A stretch of 50,806 bases of DNA, taken from assembly GCA_016873795.1 (NCBI GenBank), contig VGWA01000008.1, forward strand, positions 1-50,806, given 5' to 3'. A program made the translations under genes and the position numbers. The notes below the pieces were generated by a model. It worked only from the letters and a program-made list of their open reading frames with translations, was not told the origin of the DNA and made no database searches. Below, piece after piece: positions 16,783 through 24,181 of the stretch (position 1 is the stretch's first letter; every line of letters begins with the position of its first letter). Origin of the DNA: Ignavibacteria bacterium (GTDB taxonomy: Bacteria > Bacteroidota > Ignavibacteria > Tepidaquicellales > Tepidaquicellaceae).

Positions 16783-17319
16783 CTACGGGGTCGAGTTAGA
16801 AATCTTTTCTCCGCGAATAATTATTTTATCAGAAGTAATCTTTGAGTTTGGGACAATAATTTTTATATTATCGCCGCCGTCCATAATAGTGCTGAAAATC
16901 TGAATTTCCTTCACAGTGCCTCTTGCTCCTCCTGCCTCAACATCTTCGCCTACTTTAAACGGCTGAAAAAGTATCAACATCACACCCGCCGAAAAATTTG
17001 CAAGCGAACCCTGTAATGCCAAACCTATAGCCAAACCGGCTGCTCCCAAAATTGCCAAAAATGATGTCGTTTGAACACCGATCTCATTTAATGCAGCAAG
17101 AACAACAAACGTTAATAAAACATAATATATTACATTTTTAAAGAAAGAAGCCAGAGTTGCGTTAACTTTAGCCTTAAGAATTGCACGGATTGAAATCTTT
17201 GTTAAAAAACGTGCAAGCCATTTTCCAAGAATAAGAATTATAATGGCATAAACCAAATTAATGCCGTTATCTTTTAAATAAATAACAGCATTGTCAATTA
17301 AAACTTGAATACTTTGCAT
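16783..17319 (-). CDS. Short MscS-type mechanosensitive channel
   Basis: A 178-residue MscS-family protein. Two hydrophobic helices lead into the pore helix and linker (LGAAGLAIGLALQGSLANF), then the beta domain starts (FKVGEDVEAG, TIMDGGDNIKIIVPN). Typical members are about 280 residues; here the C-terminal alpha/beta domain is missing. The stop at 16783 coincides with repeat-like sequence, so the gene may be truncated. Some natural family members are short, so loss of function is not certain. An AAGGAGA site precedes the ATG. Confidence 0.8.
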   Translation of the reverse strand: MQSIQVLIDNAVIYLKDNGINLVYAIIILILGKWLARFLTKISIRAILKAKVNATLASFFKNVIYYVLLTFVVLAALNEIGVQTTSFLAILGAAGLAIGLALQGSLANFSAGVMLILFQPFKVGEDVEAGGARGTVKEIQIFSTIMDGGDNIKIIVPNSKITSDKIIIRGEKISNSTP

Positions 17320-17720
17320 ATTGTTCTCCTTAATTATTTTTTAGAAAATATCAATTTCTGAAAAAGAGTTTACATGTGAATTCGGGTAGTCCACTGAGTA
17401 GTCATATTCACAATGGTAAGCTCGTCATTGCTCGGATTATAATCCGCCCCGAATACCGTACATTTGTCAATCATTAACTTAAAATTGGAAATGTTAACGG
17501 TATTTTATGTTTCTGAAATTTTTCCCATATATATTACTGTTTAATTATTAAAATTTACTAAACTTAAATATTCTTGTAATGGTTCAGCGGAAAATGGAAT
17601 TTTGGTTAATTTAATATTGGAAAAATCAAACTTTATTTCTATACAATAATCTATTCTTTTTTGCTAATGTAAGTTTTTTTTCCCGATAAATCGGGATAAA
17701 TTCTTTTTTATTACTGTAGG
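17320..17720. other. Gene-poor spacer before the IS remnant
   Basis: AT-rich spacer upstream of the MscS-like gene. On the minus strand a 34-codon open frame (17370-17474, ATG start) encodes a segment with coding-like composition (FGADYNPSNDEL). It has no clear ribosome site and I do not recognise it. A palindrome TCCCGAT-AA-ATCGGGA lies at 17681-17696. Otherwise I see nothing. Confidence 0.4.
17681..17696. repeat. Palindrome TCCCGAT-AA-ATCGGGA
   Basis: A perfect 7-bp inverted repeat with a 2-base centre, between the IS remnant and the MscS gene. It resembles the palindrome inside the IS remnant at 18213-18228 (TCCCGAG-TT-CTCGGGA), so both may belong to one small repeat family. Confidence 0.5.
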
Positions 17721-18345
17721 TTATTTATTCCTTTCTTTTAATCGGTCATCGACTCTTTTATTTATGAAGTCCTCTGGAGTAATACAAAACAATGAACTGT
17801 GTAATCTACGGGTATTATAATAATCAATACATCTTGATGTCTGATTACGTGCATCTTCAAAATCTATCAACGAATGTTTGTTGATACACTCAGATTGAAT
17901 TGTGCGATGGAAGCGTTCTATCTTACCGTTACTTTGAGGATATATTACTGATGTTCTGATATGTTGCAAACCAACTATTATTTCTTCTTTGTTATCAGGT
18001 TCAGTCCATTTTCCGTTTAAATCCCGCCATTTGAATTTTTTTCAAACTTATATTTTTCACTGACAAGCTCGGCTATAACTGTATCTTTTTGAATAAGTTT
18101 TCTTTCTAATTGTTTCTGCTTGTCATCTTTAAAAGTTCCATTATTTTTGGCTTTATTAGAAAAAACCTCTTCTACTGACTTAAACAATTTCTTCTTCCGG
18201 TTATAGATGTCATCCCGAGTTCTCGGGACAAGTTTAGGATGTATTTCATATTTTTCTGCCAGTTTTTCCCAATAGAATCGGGAGGTGTTTGATTTTCGGG
18301 AAACTCTCTGATAATCGACATTTTTTGTACCTGTGTGAAATGTCT
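17721..18345 (-). pseudogene. Decayed IS3-type transposase remnant
   Basis: Read on the minus strand. The 5' part holds an OrfA-like helix-turn-helix and coiled segment (EKLAEKYEIHPKL, then KKKLFKSVEEVFSNKAK and a leucine-zipper-like KQLERKLIQKD). A frame change near 18035 leads into the usual start of OrfB (DLNGKWTEPDNKEE). This jumps straight to the OrfB C-terminus (HIRTSVIYPQSNGKIERFHR, the segment carrying the DDE glutamate, then YYNTRRLHSSL). Most of the DDE core is deleted. The open 3' part, 17721-17969, is 82 codons. A palindrome interrupts the OrfA part. The element cannot transpose itself. Confidence 0.85.
18213..18228. repeat. Palindrome inserted in the transposase remnant
   Basis: TCCCGAG-TT-CTCGGGA lies within the OrfA-like frame just after the EIHPKL motif. 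At this point related transposases continue directly into the basic WKK-type segment. About ten extra residues (VPRTRDDIYN) are encoded there, consistent with insertion of a short palindromic element. Confidence 0.55.
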
Positions 18346-18433
18346 TCTTTATGTTATTTTATGATCCTTTTCTTACAAATATAATAAATTCAAAATTCCA
18401 ATTCCATCTGAAGAATAACATCTTCTTCACTCT

Positions 18434-19165
18434 CTACTTCTTCTCCACACTGTCCCTTATACTTTTTATTTCCTCTTCGGTGAGTATTAACTTCATTTTC
18501 ACCTTACTTGTGTCCTTTTTGATTGTGGACTTCTCTGATTTCTTTTCCTCCTTTGTTTCCGGCATTTTCCCGAGTTCGTCCGTTCCTACTTTCTCTCCTT
18601 CCTCCCTCATTGTCCCTTTTGCATCTTTTGTCTTTGTCTGTACTTTTATATTATCTGTTTCAGCTGGCGGTAATGTAGGTGCCTGCCTTACTTCATCGGT
18701 TGAACGCAATGTTCCGGAAGTTTTTACAGCCGGCATTTTCGTTTCGGTTTTCTTGTCTTCCTTTTCCTCTACTTTTGCAATTTGTTCCTGTTTTTCTTTC
18801 GGTTTCTCAGTTTCGGAGGTCGTAGTCGGAGCAGATGTTATTTGCTGTTCGGATTTTTCCTGTGTGATTATCGGAATGTCCTGAACATCTCTTGTTTTAT
18901 ACACGAATATCAAAATTACGAAAATTATTACTATCATACTCATAGCAGGAATCAGCCAGGGTCTTGTGGTTGAACCGAGTATTTTATTTATTAAATTATC
19001 TTCTCTCTTTTTTGTTAATTCTTTATGAAGTTCCTTGCCTGTGATTTTTGATTCGGCAAGATTTATTTTTTGCTTCAGATTGATATTAAAATTTTCGCTT
19101 GCCTTTATTTTAGGCAGTTTCTTAAGTTTATCTCTTATTTCTTTATATTTTTCCTCTTCGTTCAT
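18434..19165 (-). CDS. Candidate anti-sigma factor, single-pass membrane protein
   Basis: A 243-residue protein with a charged helical N-terminal domain (1-65), one membrane helix at about 70-89 (WLIPAMSMIVIIFVILIFVY) and a long lysine/glutamate/threonine-rich disordered tail. There is no recognisable family motif, including no zinc-binding HxxxCxxC. Its gene begins 7 bases after the ECF sigma gene and is in the same transcript. That position and topology suggest it holds the sigma factor at the membrane; this is inference from context. The tail would be extracytoplasmic. Confidence 0.6.
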   Translation of the reverse strand: MNEEEKYKEIRDKLKKLPKIKASENFNINLKQKINLAESKITGKELHKELTKKREDNLINKILGSTTRPWLIPAMSMIVIIFVILIFVYKTRDVQDIPIITQEKSEQQITSAPTTTSETEKPKEKQEQIAKVEEKEDKKTETKMPAVKTSGTLRSTDEVRQAPTLPPAETDNIKVQTKTKDAKGTMREEGEKVGTDELGKMPETKEEKKSEKSTIKKDTSKVKMKLILTEEEIKSIRDSVEKK

Positions 19166-19172
19166 CGTTATT

Positions 19173-19769
19173 TTAATTTTCGCGGTATATGTCTTTCAGT
19201 AAATCTTTTAATTTTTCCCTTGCTCTGTTTATTCTCGATTTTACTGTACCGAGCGGTATATCAAGTATTTCGCTTATTTCCTCATACTCAAGTTCTTCTA
19301 TATCCCTTAACACGATTATTGCTCTGAAATTTTCTTCGAGCGAGTTAATCGCTTTTTGTATGTAATCGCTTTCCACAACCGAACCCGCTTCCTCTTCCGG
19401 ATTTCGTACCGTTGATCTGATATCAAAATCCTTGTCGTGTTCAGGGTCATAGTCGCTTATAGATATTGTGCTTATTTTTGATTCCTTTTTCTTGTATGTT
19501 CTTGTTATGTTCAATGCTATCGTATAAAACCAGGTTGAAAATTTTGCAATATCCCTGTATAATTTCTTGTTCAAATACAGTTTAATAAAAGTTTCCTGTG
19601 CAATATCCTCAGATTCTTCTTTCGAACCTGTGTATCTGAATATGAAGTTGACAAGTTTATCTTTATATCTGTCCACTATTTCGTTAAATGCATCGATGTC
19701 TTCTTTCTGAAAAAAAGCTATTAATTCTTCATCGCTGCATATTTTATAATTTCTTTTATTATCGGGCAA
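19173..19769 (-). CDS. ECF-type RNA polymerase sigma factor
   Basis: A 198-residue sigma-70 family factor. Region 2 spans about 25-90 (KEESEDIAQETFIKLY, FSTWFYTIALN). Region 4, with its helix-turn-helix, spans about 135-190 (YEEISEILDIPLGTVKSRI). There is no region 1.1 or 3, which defines the extracytoplasmic-function group. It redirects RNA polymerase to an unknown set of promoters. The downstream membrane protein is the likely regulator. Confidence 0.92.
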   Translation of the reverse strand: MPDNKRNYKICSDEELIAFFQKEDIDAFNEIVDRYKDKLVNFIFRYTGSKEESEDIAQETFIKLYLNKKLYRDIAKFSTWFYTIALNITRTYKKKESKISTISISDYDPEHDKDFDIRSTVRNPEEEAGSVVESDYIQKAINSLEENFRAIIVLRDIEELEYEEISEILDIPLGTVKSRINRAREKLKDLLKDIYREN

Positions 19770-19820
19770 TGTCCCTGTATTTTAAACTTTTTTGATGTGT
19801 TTTTGTTCCTTTATTGTCTG

Positions 19821-20858
19821 CTATAAGTCGGCTATTTCGTTTATTAAATAAATTATCAGGTTCTTGTTATCGCATGTTGCGGTTTTCATTTTTTTTGTCA
19901 CATAATGTATGATATTAAACGCTTTTTTCAATTTATATTCGTCAATCTGCCTTAAATAGCTGCGGTATGTTCCTACTGTCTTTTCCTTGTCCTCGTTCCA
20001 GATTTTCAGTTCCCTGTACAGTCCAAAACCCGAAAGTTTGCTTGTTTCCGGTTCCAGCAGCTTCGAAACGGCAATTAATGCGGAATTTATCCTGAATATC
20101 AGTAATAAATCCTTATCTTCTCTTAATTGTATGTTATTGTATATTTTAATTGCTTTTTCTTTGTCTCTCGAAAACAATGTATCAATAAAATCGTCTACCG
20201 TGAAGTTTCTCGAAAATCCTGTGCATAAATCTATTGCTTCCTTTGTTATTTCATCGCTCTTGTAACAGAATGTCTTTAATTTTTCAATTTCCATTGATAT
20301 ATCATCGAGCGATTCGTCTGTAAACTGCAGAAAATATTCTATTGTCTCATCTTTTATTCTGTAACCCGCGAACTGTGATTTTATCCATTTTGGTAAGTTC
20401 TTAATATCATCTATAAAATACAAACTCAGATTTTTATGCGTAAAGTCTTCGTAATTTGCCATGCTGTATTCTTTTTCCAGAGAAGTCATTATGAGCATTA
20501 TATCCGGATTATAATTGTCAAAGTAGGTTCTGAAAGTTTTTTTTGAGTCTTTTAATAATCCTCTACCACCCTGTTTTTTTATAATTTTATAGTTTATGAT
20601 TTTTCTTTCAGCAAAAAAATCAAGATTTCCCGTTTCGCTAATTACCTGCTCGATTGAGTTTTCGTCGGAATAAAAAATTTTCAAATCATTTTTTTTCGAA
20701 TAAAATTCTCCGATAAACTCTTTTCCTGCAGTGTCTATTATTTCATCCAGTAAAATTTTCTCTTTTGAGAAAAGCATTAAATTATTCGGAACTTCTTTCC
20801 TGACAGATTCCCGAAGTTTGAAATAATCTATCAAATATTTTTTGTCAATTTTCTCCAT
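19821..20858 (-). CDS. holA: DNA polymerase III delta subunit
   Basis: A 345-residue HolA-like protein, the clamp-loader subunit that opens the sliding clamp. Supporting features are the N-terminal segment with FSKEKILLDEII, the mid-section FFAERKIINYKII, the repeated helices around TDESLDDISMEIEKLKTF and FTVDDFIDTLFSRDKEKAI, and the overall length (~340). Sequence similarity within this family is low and the call rests on the pattern of these blocks. An 8-bp tandem repeat array begins 31 bases upstream of the start. Confidence 0.82.
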   Translation of the reverse strand: MEKIDKKYLIDYFKLRESVRKEVPNNLMLFSKEKILLDEIIDTAGKEFIGEFYSKKNDLKIFYSDENSIEQVISETGNLDFFAERKIINYKIIKKQGGRGLLKDSKKTFRTYFDNYNPDIMLIMTSLEKEYSMANYEDFTHKNLSLYFIDDIKNLPKWIKSQFAGYRIKDETIEYFLQFTDESLDDISMEIEKLKTFCYKSDEITKEAIDLCTGFSRNFTVDDFIDTLFSRDKEKAIKIYNNIQLREDKDLLLIFRINSALIAVSKLLEPETSKLSGFGLYRELKIWNEDKEKTVGTYRSYLRQIDEYKLKKAFNIIHYVTKKMKTATCDNKNLIIYLINEIADL

Positions 20859-20888
20859 ATTTCAAATTCACTTCCCCCTCATCCTGAC

Positions 20889-20952
20889 CATACAATCATA
20901 CATCCATACAATCATACAATCATACAACCATACAATCATATAATCCTACATT
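20889..20952. repeat. Tandem array of eight 8-bp units
   Basis: Eight consecutive units of consensus CATACAAT: units 1, 3, 4 and 6 are exact, and units 2, 5, 7 and 8 are variants. It lies between the large barrel gene and holA, 31 bases upstream of the holA start codon on its transcribed strand. Such arrays can change length by slippage. Confidence 0.85.
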
Positions 20953-21018
20953 CAATTCTTCTCCGTTTCTCATTCTTCTCTTTGTTTTTTTTATTATTAA
21001 TTTTTAATTTTTAATTAC

Positions 21019-23865
21019 TTAATAGTCCCACCCGAACAAAAACTGATAGAAAAATTCTTTCTGAAATTTAGTAAAATTATTTTCAATTCTCTTGCCCATA
21101 TCGAATCTCAGCACGAGTATACCGAATATATTAAATCTTATTCCCGCACCTATGCTTCCTCTTGTGTAATCATAATTATCCGCATTATCCCAGCAATTAC
21201 CGGCATCAAAAAATATTGCGCCTTTAATACCCGGAAAGCCCAGTTCCATTCCGATTGGCAGCTGCATTGCAAGTAAATCAATCAGCGGAAATCTCAGTTC
21301 GATATTTGTCTGCCACATTTTGGAACCTTTTATCGAATTCAGGGGCCACCCCCGTAATGACCACGAACCGCCGAGAAAAAATCTTCTCGGCGTTTTACCT
21401 TCATTCATAAAATATTGTCCTCTGAATGCCAGCGAAACAGGTTTTGAGATTCTTATGTATTCCCTGACATCCAGCATCAGACTGAAATAATCTTCGTTTG
21501 AATTCAATAAATCCGTAACGTAACCGATTGTAAGGTTATGTCTCTCTCCGTCAACCGGTCCTGTGTAATCCCACAAGGTGTTGTCTTTTATATAACTGAG
21601 CGAATTATATAAAAGCAACGACCTTTTATAATTGAGTATATCTATATCTTTTATTGACTGTGATAAACTTGTAGTCGCCTCGATTCTGCGGAAAAAAGAC
21701 AGCGGATACGATAATGAAAAATATCCTCCGTACAACCTTTCGTAATATGAAAAATCGGATTCGCGTAAATCGTACCGTTTACCCGAAAGATGATACACAC
21801 CGTATGCATAATTCAGACGGTGTTCGAGTGAAACTTTTGAAATTGCAATATTGAAGCTTTTCCAGAATTCCGATTGTCCGTCCGAAGTATTATAGACAAG
21901 AAAATAATATCTTTCGTCTCCGAGCATATCGCTAAGCGATAGAATTCCGCCTGCCGCAGAACCGAATACAGGGTCTGCACTAATGGAAGTTATCGCAAAA
22001 TCCAGTGAATATCTCTTTTTATATTTGTATGTATTTTTTTCTATATCGCCGAAAATCCTCTTTGATGTCCAGTTATCGAAATATTCAGGAATATTATCTT
22101 CCTTTGTAGTTATCGTTGTGTCTGTTTTTTCCTTTATGTTATCAATCAGTCTGAGAGTAATGGAATGGTGTTCGAAAGACGAAAAACATATTCTGTCATT
22201 TCCGCACCACTTAGGGTCGTAGGCGGCAGTGGTAAAATTTGTTATTCTTGTAGTCGGAGTCTTGGGTATTGTATCTGCTGAAGCAGTCGAGTAAGTTTCA
22301 TTCAGATTAATGTACCAGATATTAAAAGAGCCGGAAGCATCCGAAGTGTAAATAATTTTTGTTCCGTCAGACGAATAATGCGGATAAAAATCAATTTGAT
22401 TTCCGTGAGTGAGATAAGATATCCTGTTGGTTTCCAGATTATAAAGGAAAAGATTATACTTATTATTTTTTCCGTAAGCGGTTCTGTCGGATGAAAAAAC
22501 GATAAATTTTCCGTCCGGCGAGAGGTCAGGGTCCCGGTCATCATAGAAGTCGTTTGTCAGTCTTATGAGTTTTTCAGTAGCAGGCTCGAAAATATACAAA
22601 TCGCTTTTTCCCGTATATTCGATACCGGAAAAGATTATTTTTTTTCCGTCTTTGCTCCAGCTCGGCGAGGATATACCGACTATATTTTCTAAAGAGTAAT
22701 CGGCAATTTTTTTATTTTCCTTTAAGTTGTAAATATGAATTACGTCCGCTGCCCCTTTCTGTGTTGCAAAAGCAAGTTTTCCGTCTTCGGAAATATCGAT
22801 TCCTGACCTGAAGTAATGAAACTGTTCGAGTTCTTCGCTTCTTTCTCCGTGTACTACTATTTCCGGTTCGTTCGGTTCGTTTATATTCACCTTATATATA
22901 TTTGTATATCCGTTTTCATTGCCTATAAAATAAATTTCTTCCTTGCCGTTGAAATTCGTATATGCAGGTTTATGTGCAAAACCTTTTGTATATACTTCTC
23001 TGCTTACCTGCGAGGGATTATCGAAATCTTCAAGGTGCGGATAATATTTCTTTTTTAAATAGTATAAAAACTCCTTATCAAATTCCGTATAATCTTTTCC
23101 GATTGTGAATTTCATTACATTGGAAAAATTATCATCAAGCCAGAAGTTGTCAATTAATTCGAGAATTTTATGCTCCCCGTACTGTTCCGAAATATATCTT
23201 AATGCCATCTGTCCGAGTTTATACATAATAAAAGTCCCCCATACTCTTTCCCAATCACTCAGTCCCGGAAGGTAATTATACAAAATTGCATCTTTAATAA
23301 CCATCTCGGCATCGTTATCCCATTCGTTCGACCAGAATTCAGCAAGTCCTTCCACAAACCACAGCGGCGGTATTCTCTCGGAAATAATCCCGTGAGTTTT
23401 CAGAACTGCATTCGCTTTACTTACGGTAAAGACGTGAACAAGTTCATGTTTAACGACATGTCTGAAATTTCCGTATGAGCCGTCGAAAGGAACAACCACT
23501 CTTCCTTTTATAAACTCAAAAAATCCGCCTACTCCCTCCGGTATATATCCGGGTGTCGTATTAGTCTGCCTGAAATGTGAAGGTGAAGCATACACAATCA
23601 GCGGAACCGTATCCAGCAGAGAATAATTAAACTTCTGCTGTAAATCTTTATAAGCTTCTTCTGCTATATACGCCGCCTGTTCCGCAAGTTCTTTTGCCTC
23701 TTTGTAAAAATAAATTTTATAATGTTCGGTTGAAAGAACATACCATTCGAAATCTTCGTATTGAACCTTATTTTTCCCGAAATCGACAAACTGCGAATGT
23801 ATTTCGAGAAAAGGAATTAATAACAGAATACACAGAATAAAATATTTGTTTTTTCTGCCGCTCAT
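21019..23865 (-). CDS. Peptidase MA-like / TolB-propeller / outer-membrane barrel fusion
   Basis: A 948-residue exported protein with three parts. After a signal peptide (~1-24), residues ~45-260 form a gluzincin-type metallopeptidase: zinc motif HELVH (His140, Glu141, His144) with the downstream WFVEGLAEF giving Glu172 as third ligand. Residues ~290-600 carry TolB/WD40-like blades (DPDLSPDGKFIVFSSDR, SSPSWSKDGKKIIFSG). The C-terminal ~300 residues look like a BamA/TamA-type surface-antigen barrel (LGGSWSLRGWP, FFDAGNCW, ending FLFGWDY). The catalytic residues are intact. It is probably an outer-membrane protein presenting a protease and propeller. Confidence 0.85.
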   Translation of the reverse strand: MSGRKNKYFILCILLLIPFLEIHSQFVDFGKNKVQYEDFEWYVLSTEHYKIYFYKEAKELAEQAAYIAEEAYKDLQQKFNYSLLDTVPLIVYASPSHFRQTNTTPGYIPEGVGGFFEFIKGRVVVPFDGSYGNFRHVVKHELVHVFTVSKANAVLKTHGIISERIPPLWFVEGLAEFWSNEWDNDAEMVIKDAILYNYLPGLSDWERVWGTFIMYKLGQMALRYISEQYGEHKILELIDNFWLDDNFSNVMKFTIGKDYTEFDKEFLYYLKKKYYPHLEDFDNPSQVSREVYTKGFAHKPAYTNFNGKEEIYFIGNENGYTNIYKVNINEPNEPEIVVHGERSEELEQFHYFRSGIDISEDGKLAFATQKGAADVIHIYNLKENKKIADYSLENIVGISSPSWSKDGKKIIFSGIEYTGKSDLYIFEPATEKLIRLTNDFYDDRDPDLSPDGKFIVFSSDRTAYGKNNKYNLFLYNLETNRISYLTHGNQIDFYPHYSSDGTKIIYTSDASGSFNIWYINLNETYSTASADTIPKTPTTRITNFTTAAYDPKWCGNDRICFSSFEHHSITLRLIDNIKEKTDTTITTKEDNIPEYFDNWTSKRIFGDIEKNTYKYKKRYSLDFAITSISADPVFGSAAGGILSLSDMLGDERYYFLVYNTSDGQSEFWKSFNIAISKVSLEHRLNYAYGVYHLSGKRYDLRESDFSYYERLYGGYFSLSYPLSFFRRIEATTSLSQSIKDIDILNYKRSLLLYNSLSYIKDNTLWDYTGPVDGERHNLTIGYVTDLLNSNEDYFSLMLDVREYIRISKPVSLAFRGQYFMNEGKTPRRFFLGGSWSLRGWPLNSIKGSKMWQTNIELRFPLIDLLAMQLPIGMELGFPGIKGAIFFDAGNCWDNADNYDYTRGSIGAGIRFNIFGILVLRFDMGKRIENNFTKFQKEFFYQFLFGWDY

Positions 23866-24181
23866 ATAACATAAATATCACAGACAAAAAATAATAAATC
23901 AATTCAAAAAAAATCAGTTCTGTTTCCTTTTATGTCCGGATTTTTATATTTATTACTGCATATATCGGAATTATCCGAAAGCAAATAAACTAAAAAATTG
24001 TCTGTAAATGCTTTAAAAGCGATTACTTAATACCGGGTTTTTCCATTTTCTCTAAAAGGGTCTGTGCTTCCTTCCGAAAACATTTCAGATTAGTTATTGC
24101 GGCAAAGCAGAATTATTATGTTTTTATATTTACCTTGATATTTTTAGAATATAAAATAAAATTTGGGTAAATAATTTTAAA
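23866..24181. promoter_or_regulatory. Divergent intergenic region between barrel fusion and T9SS genes
   Basis: 316 bases of AT-rich sequence between divergent start codons. It must hold promoters for both the metallopeptidase-barrel gene and the first propeller gene. Just before the plus-strand start lies TAAAATTTGG, loosely like the TAnnTTTG -7 element of Bacteroidota promoters. I see no operator or convincing ORF. Confidence 0.4.

Noticed and set aside
16719-16799. A +1 frame after the MscS stop reads FLTRPRRFGMTGIDF, as if a frameshift had cut off the C-terminus.
   Set aside because: The match to MscS is weak and the DNA looks like a dispersed intergenic repeat, so a simple frameshift cannot be supported.
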